Assembly: GCA_024635755.1 (NCBI GenBank) | Contig: JAGXIF010000033.1 | Span: forward strand, 124,001-188,000 | DNA length: 64,000 nt | Origin: Halothiobacillus sp. | GTDB lineage: Bacteria; Pseudomonadota; Gammaproteobacteria; Halothiobacillales; Halothiobacillaceae | Direction: 5' to 3' | Part shown: positions 55,726-64,000 of the stretch, one piece after another | How the letters are laid out: every line of letters begins with the position of its first letter | How positions within the stretch are numbered: position 1 is the stretch's first letter | Notes under the pieces: generated by a model | Seen by the model: only the letters and a program-made list of their open reading frames with translations | Database searches by the model: none | What the model was told of the DNA's origin: nothing | Program-made: the position numbers and the translations under genes

Positions 55726-57510
55726 ATGACTGAAACCCTTATTCCCGGCAAGGTCGCTCCCCTCGAGCAGACCATCGACCGTGTCCAGATCCGCCTGACC
55801 GAGCTTGGCTTCGACATCGAGGCCAGTGGCTGGCGCAATCCGCTGCCCCACTGCTGGTCGGTGCACATCAAGGATCGCGGCTGCCCGGCACTGTTTACAA
55901 ACGGCAAGGGCGCAACCCGTGAAGCCGCCCTGGCCTCGGCCTTAGGCGAGTTCGTCGAACGCCTGGCATCGCAGTACTTCTTCGCCGATTTCCATTGGCA
56001 CCATGATCTGGCCAGTCTCGACGGGGAAAGCCTGCACGATCCGGCCGAACGCTGGTTCAGGCTCGAAACGCCCGGCGCGCGCCCGGAGGGCCTGCTCGAC
56101 GACAAGCTGTGGTCCTTCTACGGTGGATCGGCCATCGAGACGGCCGACCAGTGGTCAGACCTCAACAGCGGTGTCCCGGAGAAGATCTGTGCCCTGCCCT
56201 TCGTTCGCCAACGAGACCGACAGACCATCTACTTCCCGGTCAACGTGGTCGGCAATCTCTACGTCTCCAACGGCCTGTCGGCGGGCAACACGCTCGCCGA
56301 GACCCACACCCAGGGCCTGAGCGAGGTGTTCGAGCGCTCGGTCAAGGAGCAGGTGATCACCGAGGCGATCGCCCTACCCGAGATCCCGGACGAGGTGATG
56401 GCCCGCTTCCCGGCGAGCGAAGCCGCGTTGGCGGCGCTCAACCGCGAAGGCTTTGCCGCGCGGGCATTCGATGCCTCGCTGGGTGGCCGGTTCCCGGTGA
56501 TCTGCGTGCTGCTCTACGACCCGCAAAGCGGCGGCGTGTTTGCCTCCTTCGGCGCGCATCCGCGCTTTGACGTGGCGCTGGAACGCACCCTGACCGAACT
56601 CGTACAAGGCCGCGATCTCGACGACCTGCACGCCTTCCCGGCGCCGACCACTGACATGGAATTAGCCGCCGATCCGGACAACATCGAACTGCACTTCATC
56701 GACTCCTCCGGCATCCTCCCTTGGGCGATGCTCCGCGACGAGCCCGACTTCCCGTTCACGCCTTGGGGCATGGACGCGCAGGACGTGGCGGCCAAGAGCC
56801 CCGAGGAACGCAACCTCGAATACGAGCAGGCGCTGGTCGCCAACCTCCACGACCTGGGTCACGACGTCTATATCGCCGACTTCACCCATCTGGGCTTGCC
56901 GGCCTGTCGGATCCTGGTACCGGGGGTGTCCGAGATCTACCCGGTCGAGGAATTGATCGAGCGTAACAACAACCAGGCCCTCGGGCTGCTGCCATTCTTC
57001 CAGCGACTCGAGCAGCTCGACCCCACCGAAAGCGCCACATTGGCCGAGGCCATCAGCGATCTCGCCCTGGACCCGCTGATGCCGATCAGTGACGTGATCG
57101 GTCTGTGCGCCGGCCCTGAATCGGTCTGGTCCGGGGCGCGGATCGGCGAGATCGAGTGCCTCGCCCGTCTGCACGCCGATACGGTCGCACCCCGCGATGC
57201 CGACGAGATCGGCATGGATATCGATTGGCTGGCGAGCGTCCCGCCACTGCCCGTCGAGCGCCAACAGCGCTACCGTGCCACCCAGGTACTCTGGCAACTC
57301 GAGCAGGAAACCGGTCTGCAGGCCGATGCCCTGCGCCAATCGCTCCGGGCACTCTTCCCGGCCGACCGCCTGGACGAGGCCCAGGCCCTGCTGGCGGGCA
57401 AGTGGGCCTACCGTCCATTCACCGCGCTGGAGCCGGGCTTTCGCAACGAGCCTCGGCATGCGGCGCTGATCGATGCCTACCAGCGAGCCTACCGCGCCAA
57501 GTTGAGTTGA
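55726..57510 (+). CDS. ycaO: YcaO-domain protein (RimO-associated)
   Basis: 594 residues, nearly the length of E. coli YcaO (586), the protein linked to S12 beta-methylthiolation by RimO. The YcaO ATP-binding fold is seen in GKGATREAALASALGEFVE (about 60-80), GNLYVSNGLSAGNTLAETHTQ and TQGLSEVFERSVKEQ. The C-terminal TPR-like part carries SDVIGLCAGPES. No Shine-Dalgarno sequence precedes the ATG; an AT-rich 25 bp does. No RimO gene or RiPP precursor is nearby, so a peptide-modifying role is unsupported. Confidence 0.9.
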   Translation: MTETLIPGKVAPLEQTIDRVQIRLTELGFDIEASGWRNPLPHCWSVHIKDRGCPALFTNGKGATREAALASALGEFVERLASQYFFADFHWHHDLASLDGESLHDPAERWFRLETPGARPEGLLDDKLWSFYGGSAIETADQWSDLNSGVPEKICALPFVRQRDRQTIYFPVNVVGNLYVSNGLSAGNTLAETHTQGLSEVFERSVKEQVITEAIALPEIPDEVMARFPASEAALAALNREGFAARAFDASLGGRFPVICVLLYDPQSGGVFASFGAHPRFDVALERTLTELVQGRDLDDLHAFPAPTTDMELAADPDNIELHFIDSSGILPWAMLRDEPDFPFTPWGMDAQDVAAKSPEERNLEYEQALVANLHDLGHDVYIADFTHLGLPACRILVPGVSEIYPVEELIERNNNQALGLLPFFQRLEQLDPTESATLAEAISDLALDPLMPISDVIGLCAGPESVWSGARIGEIECLARLHADTVAPRDADEIGMDIDWLASVPPLPVERQQRYRATQVLWQLEQETGLQADALRQSLRALFPADRLDEAQALLAGKWAYRPFTALEPGFRNEPRHAALIDAYQRAYRAKLS

Positions 57511-57520
57511 GGGAACACCC

Positions 57521-58465
57521 ATGACCGCAGTGGATGCCCGCTCCTGTCAGCGGATCATCAATGCCACCGCCAAGGTGGTGGTTGGTCAGCACGCCGCCAT
57601 CCGCAAGGCACTGACCTGCATCCTCGCCGGTGGCCACCTGCTGATTGAGGACCTGCCCGGACTGGGCAAGACCACGCTGGCCCACACGCTGGCCAATGTG
57701 CTGGGACTGAGCTTCAAGCGCCTGCAGTTCACGGCCGACATGTTGCCCGCCGACGTGGTCGGCAGCTCGATCTACAATCCGGGCGGCGGCAGTCAACCCG
57801 GAACGGAGTCGCCAGCCGGTTTCCGCTTCATTCCGGGCCCCGTCTTCACCCAGATGCTGCTCGCCGACGAGATAAACCGTGCCCCGCCCAAGGTCCAGAG
57901 TGCGTTGCTTGAGGCCATGGAGGAGCGCCAGGTCAGCATCGACGGCAAGCGTTATCCCTTGCCGGGCGTGTTCTTCGTCATCGCCACCCAGAACCCCCTG
58001 GAGCAAGCGGGCACCTACCCCTTGCCCGAATCGCAGCTGGATCGGTTCGCCATAGTGATCCGGCTGGGGTATCCGGATGCGCAGACCGAGCGTCGCATGT
58101 TGCTGGACGGCGGTGGACGCTCCCACCTGGGTGAAATCGAGCCCGTGGTCGACTCCGCCGGGCTGATGCAGCTACAGGAACAGGCACGACGCGTCCATGT
58201 GGCCGATGGCATCGGCGCCTATGTCCAATCGCTGCTGGCGGCCAGTCGGGAGGCGCCCGAATTCAGCGTCGGTCTGTCGCCCCGCGCCGGGCTGATGCTG
58301 ATCTCGCTGGCCCGTGCATGGGCATTGATCGACCAGCGCGATCACGTCCTGCCCGATGACGTCCAGGCGGTTCTTCCCGCCCTGGTGAACCACCGGGTCG
58401 GCATGGACGATCACGACGGACGGGATGCCGCCGAGCTGCTTCTCAGTCGGGTAGCCGCTCCCTAG
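57521..58465 (+). CDS. MoxR-family AAA+ ATPase
   Basis: 314-residue MoxR ATPase. Walker A GGHLLIEDLPGLGKTTLAH (about 36-54), Walker B FTQMLLADEINRAPPKVQSA, sensor 1 FVIATQNPLEQAGTYPLPE, and the C-terminal helical lid. MoxR proteins act as chaperones for metal or membrane complexes, commonly with a DUF58 protein. The DUF58 gene follows after four bp. GAGGGAAC precedes the ATG. Confidence 0.93.
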   Translation: MTAVDARSCQRIINATAKVVVGQHAAIRKALTCILAGGHLLIEDLPGLGKTTLAHTLANVLGLSFKRLQFTADMLPADVVGSSIYNPGGGSQPGTESPAGFRFIPGPVFTQMLLADEINRAPPKVQSALLEAMEERQVSIDGKRYPLPGVFFVIATQNPLEQAGTYPLPESQLDRFAIVIRLGYPDAQTERRMLLDGGGRSHLGEIEPVVDSAGLMQLQEQARRVHVADGIGAYVQSLLAASREAPEFSVGLSPRAGLMLISLARAWALIDQRDHVLPDDVQAVLPALVNHRVGMDDHDGRDAAELLLSRVAAP

Positions 58466-58469
58466 CATC

Positions 58470-59438
58470 GTGGCGAACCCGGCGCCGTCCATGACCATCC
58501 GCCCCCGGCGATTCGGCCTGGGCCTGCTGGCGATCACCGTCGCCATGCTTCTCGCCGCGATCAACTACGGCAACAACCTGATTTTCCTGCTTGCCTTTAT
58601 GGTCATCGCCTTGATGGTCAACAGTGCCTGGCAGGGCTGGCGCTTGCTCAAGCACCTGCGGGTGATCGGCGCCCAAACGCCCATGCGCCCGGCGTTCGAG
58701 ACAGGCGAACTGCGGGTCGACCTCGAGAATCGGCTCGACCTGCCGGCCGTGGACATGACCTGTCTCGACAGCCCCTCCAGCCGTTCCTTCGGCAGGGAGC
58801 TCGAGACCACCCCCGTTGTGCTCAACCCCGGCCAAACCACCCGCATTGCTTGCTCACTGGCGCCGGCACCCCGGGGATATCTGCCCCTACCGGACATCCT
58901 GCTCTCCACCCACTACCCCCTGGGCCTGTGGACCATCCGGCAACGGGTCTCCCTGCCAGGCGGGCAATGGGTTCATCCCGCGCCCGTCGAAGGCCGGCAC
59001 CGGCCCCACGAGACGAGGCAATCGGACAGCGACGGATCCATTCAATACGAGGGCGACCCGACCCGCCTGCGCGCCTATCAACCGGGCGATCCGTTCCGGC
59101 ACATCGTGTTTCGCCATTTCGCCAAGACCGGCAAGCTGGTCTCTCGCACGCCCGAGGGCGTATCGACCACCGTCCGCCCAGCGGTCATCGACTACGACGA
59201 CTTTCGGGGCACGCGCGAGCAGCGCCTTTCGGCGATCACCGCGTTGCTGCTCGAGCACGTCGCCCACGATCGGCCCTGGCAACTGACTTTGCCGGGTGAG
59301 CCGTTGATCGAGGCCCGCGCCGGCAGTGGCCAACGCCAGGCACGCCGTCGCGCCCTGCAGCGACTGGCCCGATTCGGTCGGCCGCTGGATCCCGACGGAT
59401 TCGACCGCGTCGACTGGACCGTGGAGTACGGGCCATGA
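58470..59438 (+). CDS. DUF58 domain protein
   Basis: 322-residue membrane-anchored protein. Two N-terminal helices (about 15-55: GLGLLAITVAMLLAAINYGN, IFLLAFMVIALMVNSAW) are followed by a cytoplasmic DUF58 region with YEGDPTRLRAYQPGDPFRHI (about 190). The DUF58 partner is the upstream MoxR ATPase, and the pair is inferred to build or remodel a membrane complex. GTG 58470 has no ribosome-binding site; ATG 58491 is an alternative. Its stop overlaps the next ATG (ATGA). Confidence 0.88.
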   Translation: MANPAPSMTIRPRRFGLGLLAITVAMLLAAINYGNNLIFLLAFMVIALMVNSAWQGWRLLKHLRVIGAQTPMRPAFETGELRVDLENRLDLPAVDMTCLDSPSSRSFGRELETTPVVLNPGQTTRIACSLAPAPRGYLPLPDILLSTHYPLGLWTIRQRVSLPGGQWVHPAPVEGRHRPHETRQSDSDGSIQYEGDPTRLRAYQPGDPFRHIVFRHFAKTGKLVSRTPEGVSTTVRPAVIDYDDFRGTREQRLSAITALLLEHVAHDRPWQLTLPGEPLIEARAGSGQRQARRRALQRLARFGRPLDPDGFDRVDWTVEYGP

Positions 59439-61426
59439 GCGCCGCCGCGCGTCTTGATCCACTGCTCTGGCTGGCGCTCGTCGGGGCGGTGGGGCTGTTG
59501 CTGCCACACCTGCCGATCACCGTTCTGCCCCTGGTGGTCGGGGCACTCGCCTGGCGGCGCCTGCATGAGGTACGCGGCTGGCCATTGCCCGGCCGTTGGA
59601 TACTGGCCCTGCTCGCTGCAGGCAGCGGTTTTCTGGTGTTGCTGCATTTTCATGCCCTGTGGGGGCGAGATGCCGGCGTCGCCCTGTTGGTACTCGCCGC
59701 GGCCCTCAAGTTGCTGGAGACACGCAGTCTGCGCGACCAACACAGCGTGCTCCTGCTAAGCTTTTTCCTCTTGATCAGCGTGCTGCTGTTCGACCAGACC
59801 ATCTGGATTTTCGTGCTGGTCTCGATCCTGTTCTGGCTCCTGGTGGGCGCCTGGCTCGGCGTCAGCCAGCCCGTGGCGGCGCCCAGTGGTCGACGGCTGA
59901 GGGCGGCCGGCCGACTGGTGGGCATGGGACTTCCCTTCGCCCTGATCCTGTTTGCGCTGTTCCCGAGACCGCCTGGTGGCTTATGGGGTGCCCAGCAACC
60001 CGGCGGACAGGCCGTCTCGGGGCTGTCGGAGCAGATGCGCCCCGGGCAATTCGACGAACTCGCCAGCGATCCGACCCCCGCCTTCCGCGTACGCTTCGCA
60101 GGCGAGGTGGTTCCGCCGCCGGACCGGTACTGGCGGGTCTTCGTCATGGGAGGTTTCGCCGACGACGATCCGGAGAGCTGGCTGGCCGACCCGCCCGCGG
60201 CGACACCGAGGCTGGAAACCCTTATTGAATCCCGGATCGCCTACGAAGTCACCCTCGAACCGAACGGCGGAACACGACTGCCCAGCCTGCCGGCGGCCGT
60301 GGAGACGCCCCGGCATACGCGGGTAGACGGCAACCTGGTGGTGCAGCGAAATCGTCCGGTCGACGACCGGCTGCGGTATCGCCTGCAATCGGCACTCGAG
60401 TACCGACTGGATGCGGGCGGCCTGCCCCGCTTTGTCCGGAATCGCTATCTGGCGACCGGCGGGCTAAACCCCCTGCTCGACGATCTGGCCGCCGACTGGC
60501 GGGACCGCCCGCCGGCAGAGCGCATCGAGGCCGCGCTGGCCTATTTCCGGGATCGCGACTTCAGCTACACCCGTGCGCCGGGTCGGCGGGAGGGTGACGG
60601 TCGTGCTGACTCCTTCCTGTTCGAGACTCGCCGGGGCTACTGCGCCGATTACGCGGACGCCTTCACTCGCCTGATGCGGGCAGCCGGTGTTCCGGCGCGA
60701 GTGGTCACGGGCTATCAGGGTGGCGAGATAAACGGCGACTACCTGGTGGTTCGCCAGTCCGATGCACACGCCTGGAGCGAGGTCTGGCTTGAGGGTCAGG
60801 GCTGGCAGCGGGTCGACCCCACCGCGACCGTCGCCCCCGAACGGATAGAATCGGGGGTGGCCCAGTCCACGGCCGAGGATTTCACCCTGCCGGGCACCGT
60901 CCGGCGTGATGCCAGCGACTGGTCGCGCCACCTGCGACTCTGGGCGGAAAACGTGGACAATCGCTGGAACCAGTACGTGCTCGGCTACGACGGCCGAGTC
61001 CAGCTCCACCTGTTGCGACAGGTCGGACTGTCCGCCTTGTCGCCACTCGCCTTGGCGATCTATGCCCTGGGCCTGGCAGGGCTGTCCTGGCTGGCGCTGC
61101 TGTGGTGGATTGCCCGGTGCGAGGCCCGTCGAGCGGCGGGGAGCGAGACGGATTACCTCTGGGAGCGCCTGCAGACCCATCTCGCGGCCATGGGTCTGCC
61201 GCGACGCAGCGAGGAGAGTGAACGCGTCTTCCTCGAGCGGGTGGCGCGGCAAATGCGGCGAGAGGGGCCGGCGCTGCGCCGTATCGGCAGCCTGCTGGGG
61301 TGCACGCGTTATGCCCGACATACCAGCCGCCGCCAGGAGGCGCTACTGCAAACCACGCTGACCAACCTCAACCGGCGACTGATGGGCCGCCGCCTTTTGG
61401 CACAACTGCGACTACGTCGCAACTGA
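59435..61426 (+). CDS. TgpA-like membrane transglutaminase-domain protein
   Basis: 663 residues: five to six membrane helices (10-190), a periplasmic transglutaminase core and a last helix near 545. The cysteine-protease-like triad is Cys402 in RRGYCADYADAF, His in DAHAWSEVWLEG and Asp in VDPTATVAPER. It resembles Pseudomonas TgpA, an essential periplasmic enzyme whose substrate is unknown. Third gene of the MoxR-DUF58-TgpA set. The 80-bp tail to znuA holds the Zur site. Confidence 0.9.
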   Translation: MSAAARLDPLLWLALVGAVGLLLPHLPITVLPLVVGALAWRRLHEVRGWPLPGRWILALLAAGSGFLVLLHFHALWGRDAGVALLVLAAALKLLETRSLRDQHSVLLLSFFLLISVLLFDQTIWIFVLVSILFWLLVGAWLGVSQPVAAPSGRRLRAAGRLVGMGLPFALILFALFPRPPGGLWGAQQPGGQAVSGLSEQMRPGQFDELASDPTPAFRVRFAGEVVPPPDRYWRVFVMGGFADDDPESWLADPPAATPRLETLIESRIAYEVTLEPNGGTRLPSLPAAVETPRHTRVDGNLVVQRNRPVDDRLRYRLQSALEYRLDAGGLPRFVRNRYLATGGLNPLLDDLAADWRDRPPAERIEAALAYFRDRDFSYTRAPGRREGDGRADSFLFETRRGYCADYADAFTRLMRAAGVPARVVTGYQGGEINGDYLVVRQSDAHAWSEVWLEGQGWQRVDPTATVAPERIESGVAQSTAEDFTLPGTVRRDASDWSRHLRLWAENVDNRWNQYVLGYDGRVQLHLLRQVGLSALSPLALAIYALGLAGLSWLALLWWIARCEARRAAGSETDYLWERLQTHLAAMGLPRRSEESERVFLERVARQMRREGPALRRIGSLLGCTRYARHTSRRQEALLQTTLTNLNRRLMGRRLLAQLRLRRN

Positions 61427-61463
61427 AACCTGGGACGGTGCGGGCATTCGGCCCGGGGCCCTA

Positions 61464-61482
61464 GATGTTATAAAGTAACGTC
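61464..61482. promoter_or_regulatory. Zur-type operator over the znuA promoter
   Basis: GATGTTA-TAAAG-TAACGTC, with arms matching in six of seven positions, resembling the Zur consensus TGTTATA-N-ATAACA. TATAAA within it (61470-61475) can serve as -10. It lies 25 bp before the znuA start. Zinc repression through Zur is known for znu genes and inferred here. Confidence 0.72.
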
Positions 61483-61506
61483 AAATCACTATTCGGGAAT
61501 GCACCG

Positions 61507-62463
61507 ATGACGCCGCCGCTCAATCGCTTCGCTTTTTTGCTTTGCCTTTTGATCCTGCCACTGGCCGGTCGAGCCGCCGCCTTGCCGGTGGTGGTGTCGA
61601 TCCCGCCGCAGGCTCATTTCGTCGAGGCCATCGGCGGGGAGCATGTCGAGGTGCAGGTCATGGTGCCCGCCAATGCCGAACCGCTAACCTACGAACCCAC
61701 GCCGCGGCAGATGGCCGCGCTGTCGCAGGCCCGGCTGTATTTCGCCATCGGCGTGCCGTTCGAGCAGGGCTGGCTCCCCCGGTTCCAGTCAGCCAACGCC
61801 GAGATGACCACCGTCGACACCATTGCCCACATCCGTCGGCAGTCCATGGTGAGTCACGGCAACCACGACGAGGAAGAGCATGGTGACGAGCGCGATGGCA
61901 CCGATCCACACGTCTGGCTGTCACCTGCCCTGGTGCGCCTGCAGGCAGAAAGCATCCGTGATGCCTTGATCCAGGCCGACCCGGAGCATGCAGGGGCCTA
62001 CCATCAGGGCTTTCGCCGGTTCGTGGATCAGATACACGCAGTCGACGAGGCGATCCTGGCAAGCCTGGCCGACCTGCCGGCCGATTCCCGTCGTTTCCTG
62101 GTGTTCCATCCCGCCTTCGGCTACTTCGCCCGCAGCTACGGCTTGGAACAGATGGCGATCGAGATGGAGGGCAAGGAGCCCGGTCCGCGCGAACTGGCCC
62201 GCAACATCGACAACGCCCGGGCCCACGGCATCCGGGTGATCTTCATCGAGCCACAGTTTGCCCAGGGTGCGGCACGCACCATCGCCCGCGAGATCGACGG
62301 CGAAGTCCTGACCCTGGACCCGTTGGCCCGCGACTGGACGGCCGGTATGCAAGCGATCGCCGCGACCCTTCGTAAGACCCTCGGACGCGACCACCGGCAA
62401 GACCCGGCGAACAGCGCGCCCGTCCCGCATGCCCACATGATGCAGCCCCATGTCGAACACTGA
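61507..62463 (+). CDS. znuA: Zinc ABC transporter substrate-binding protein
   Basis: 318-residue periplasmic zinc-binding protein. A signal peptide covers 1-26 (ending AAALP). Metal-binding histidines are expected at the LTYEPTPRQMAAL region (a variant of the usual H-x-x-E-P), GTDPHVWLSP and FHPAFGYFA. A short His/acid loop (SHGNHDEEEHGDERD) lies at about 117-131, and a His-rich tail (HAHMMQPHVEH) at the end. The E-P motif has YEPTP where ZnuA usually has HDYEP or HSYEPTP; this is a mild oddity. The GGGAA ribosome site is eight bases before the ATG. Overlaps znuC by 14 bp. Confidence 0.92.
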   Translation: MTPPLNRFAFLLCLLILPLAGRAAALPVVVSIPPQAHFVEAIGGEHVEVQVMVPANAEPLTYEPTPRQMAALSQARLYFAIGVPFEQGWLPRFQSANAEMTTVDTIAHIRRQSMVSHGNHDEEEHGDERDGTDPHVWLSPALVRLQAESIRDALIQADPEHAGAYHQGFRRFVDQIHAVDEAILASLADLPADSRRFLVFHPAFGYFARSYGLEQMAIEMEGKEPGPRELARNIDNARAHGIRVIFIEPQFAQGAARTIAREIDGEVLTLDPLARDWTAGMQAIAATLRKTLGRDHRQDPANSAPVPHAHMMQPHVEH

Positions 62464-63253
62464 AACCAACACGCCGGCCATTTCCCTGGATGACATCGTT
62501 TTCGGCTTCGACGGCGAGCCGGTACTCGATCACATCAGCCTGAACATCCCGTCTGGCGCGTTTACCGTGGTCGTCGGCCCCAACGGCGGCGGCAAGACCA
62601 CGCTGCTGCACCTCATCCTGGGCCTGTACCGGCCGGACAGCGGCCGGGTGCGGGTGTTCGGTGATCGGCCCGGTCGCCACCCCGAACGCATCGGTTACGT
62701 GCCGCAGCATGGCAATCTGGCACCGGGTTTCCCCGCCACGGTTGAACAAGTGGTGCTAATGGGGCTGCCGCACGGGCGGCGGCACGGCCCCGGCTTTCAC
62801 CCCGACGAGCGCGAAGCGGCGCGCCAGGCCCTGACGCGCGCCGGGATATCGGATCTGGCGGACCGTTCCTTCGGTGTGCTCTCCGGCGGGCAGCGCCAAC
62901 GGGTGCTGATCGCCCGTGCGCTAATCACCGAGCCGGAACTGCTGCTGCTCGACGAGCCTTTCTCCAATATCGACCCGTACGGGCGCGCCTGCATTCACGA
63001 GACACTCGACGATCTGGGTGGCGGCCTGACACGGGTCATGGTCAGTCACGATCTGGGCATCACCCGCCAGGCGGTCTCGCAGGTGGTTGCCGTCAACCGC
63101 GTGCTCGTCAGTGGCCGCGGTCCCGCGATCACCGAGGAAATGCTGGCCCTGATGTACGGCCAACACGGAGCGGATTGCCCCATGGGGCAAGCAGCCCAGG
63201 TGGCCCACCAGCAGCCGGTGGTTGAACCAGGCACTCGGGGAGCGGAGCAATGA
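62450..63253 (+). CDS. znuC: Zinc ABC transporter ATP-binding protein
   Basis: 267 residues. Walker A VVGPNGGGKTTLLHL, signature FGVLSGGQRQRVLIARAL, Walker B PELLLLDEPFSNIDP and H-loop VSHDLG. The C-terminal QHGADCPMGQ-H tail is typical of metal-type ATPases. Begins 14 bp inside znuA, and its TGA overlaps the znuB ATG. Energises zinc import. Confidence 0.94.
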   Translation: MSNTETNTPAISLDDIVFGFDGEPVLDHISLNIPSGAFTVVVGPNGGGKTTLLHLILGLYRPDSGRVRVFGDRPGRHPERIGYVPQHGNLAPGFPATVEQVVLMGLPHGRRHGPGFHPDEREAARQALTRAGISDLADRSFGVLSGGQRQRVLIARALITEPELLLLDEPFSNIDPYGRACIHETLDDLGGGLTRVMVSHDLGITRQAVSQVVAVNRVLVSGRGPAITEEMLALMYGQHGADCPMGQAAQVAHQQPVVEPGTRGAEQ

Positions 63254-64000
63254 CCCCGATGGATCTACTCGGACAGGGCTTCGTACAACATGCCCTGATC
63301 GCCGCGGTACTGGTTAGCATCGCCGCGGGAATCGTCGGCGCACTGGTGGTGGTCAACCGCCTGGTCTTTATGACCGGCGGAATCGCACATACGGCCTACG
63401 GCGGCGTGGGCACGGCCATATTTTTCGGCTGGCCGGTCCTGCCCGTCACCGGAGTATTCACCGCGCTCGCAGCCCTGCTCTTGGGCGGCCTGACTCAGCG
63501 CCGCCGCGAACGCACCGACACGCTGATTGGCGTGATCTGGGCGGCGGGCATGGCCTTCGGCCTGATCATGGTCGACCTCGCGCCCGGCTATCAGGCCGGG
63601 CTAATGACGTACCTGTTCGGCAGCATCCTGACCGTCTCTAGCGTGGATCTGTGGCTGATGGCCGGGGTCGACGTGGTCATCCTGGGACTGGCGCTCTACT
63701 ACTACCGCGACCTGCTGTCGTTCTCCTTCGACCCGGTATTCGCCCGCACCCGCGGCATCCCGGTCACCGGCCTGTACTTCATGCTGCTGCTTCTTGTTGC
63801 CGAAACGGTGGTGATGATGATTCAGGTGGTCGGCCTGCTGCTGGTGATCGCCCTGCTGACCCTGCCGCCCTACCTTGCCCAGCGATATACTCGGACCCTC
63901 GGCGGCATGATGATGGCCTCCAGCCTGTTCAGCCTGCTGTTCTGCCTGGCCGGGCTGATGGCGAGTTACTGGTTCGACATTGGCTCGGGACCGGCCATCA
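63250..64000 (+). CDS. znuB: Zinc ABC transporter permease, C-terminus beyond the window
   Basis: About 250 codons visible, open at the right edge. The permease family start LGQGFVQHALIAAVLVSIAA, GALVVVNRLVFMTGGIAHTAYGG (the ABC-3 family pattern usually reads GDSLSHAAL; here it is GGIAHTAY), and TLIGVIWAAGMAFGLIMVDL, LLTLPPYLAQRY follow. Multiple membrane helices. Its ATG overlaps the znuC stop. The end is missing. Confidence 0.9.
   Translation, partial: MTPMDLLGQGFVQHALIAAVLVSIAAGIVGALVVVNRLVFMTGGIAHTAYGGVGTAIFFGWPVLPVTGVFTALAALLLGGLTQRRRERTDTLIGVIWAAGMAFGLIMVDLAPGYQAGLMTYLFGSILTVSSVDLWLMAGVDVVILGLALYYYRDLLSFSFDPVFARTRGIPVTGLYFMLLLLVAETVVMMIQVVGLLLVIALLTLPPYLAQRYTRTLGGMMMASSLFSLLFCLAGLMASYWFDIGSGPAI

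Noticed and set aside
55726-57510. RiPP (thiazole/oxazole peptide) biosynthetic cluster built around YcaO
   Set aside because: Length and motifs match the RimO-associated YcaO, and no precursor peptide, dehydrogenase or partner is adjacent.

Overview
This 64 kb window is GC-rich, densely coding chromosomal DNA of a gammaproteobacterium. The evidence is the conserved lolB-ispE-tRNA(Gln)-prs-rplY-pth-ychF string, the miaB-phoH-ybeY-corC-lnt string, fimV, recCBD, leuCDB-asd and Gram-negative lipoprotein genes. A TtrS-like oxyanion sensor, an expanded SUF operon and a sucrose-type phosphatase would fit a sulfur-oxidising lineage such as Halothiobacillaceae or Chromatiales. That placement is inference from gene content; no rRNA gene or other taxonomic marker was examined.

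Layout. 0-5 kb: 5' end of aceE (minus strand), argG, a membrane sensor joining a TtrS/PhnD-like periplasmic domain to PAS, GGDEF and EAL domains, and gloA. 5-10 kb: an unusually signal-rich intergenic region, then the arsenate-detoxification pair GAPDH-arsJ, then an overlapping pair encoding a GH100-like glycoside hydrolase and a sucrose-phosphatase-type HAD enzyme. 10-18.5 kb: a LysR regulator divergent from a DUF2237 gene and leuCDB, then asd and fimV. 18.7-27.2 kb: tRNA-Leu(CAG), an unrecognised gene, a TPR lipoprotein gene, lolB, ispE, tRNA-Gln(TTG), prs, rplY (CTC type), pth, ychF and elongator tRNA-Met(CAT). 27.2-35.6 kb, all on the minus strand: a P2-type cation ATPase, then lnt, corC, ybeY, phoH and miaB. 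35.8-43.4 kb: a SUF iron-sulfur operon (Rrf2 regulator, sufB, C, D, S, T, Rieske ferredoxin, A-type carrier, sufE), with an operator-like palindrome inside the promoter spacer and a strong terminator at the end. 43.4-45.3 kb: a second LysR gene and a decayed patch. 45.5-55.1 kb: recC-recB-recD in translationally coupled order. 55.3-61.4 kb: a Mth938-like gene, ycaO and a MoxR-DUF58-transglutaminase set. 61.4-64 kb: a Zur-type operator and znuA-znuC-znuB, the last running off the end.

How the genes work together. The GAPDH-ArsJ pair makes and exports 1-arseno-3-phosphoglycerate. LeuCDB supplies three of the four leucine-branch steps (no leuA here), and Asd feeds the aspartate-family amino acids. 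RecBCD is a complete repair machine. SufBCD with SufS/SufE, SufA, SufT and an Fe-S-responsive regulator form a self-contained cluster-assembly module. ZnuABC is a zinc importer under probable Zur control. No CRISPR array, insertion sequence, prophage or rRNA operon was seen. Most of the window is housekeeping sequence. The less ordinary parts are the TtrS-like c-di-GMP protein, the arsJ upstream region, the SUF operator and Rieske insertion, the decayed patch at 44.3-45.2 kb, and the unknown gene overlapping the tRNA-Leu promoter.
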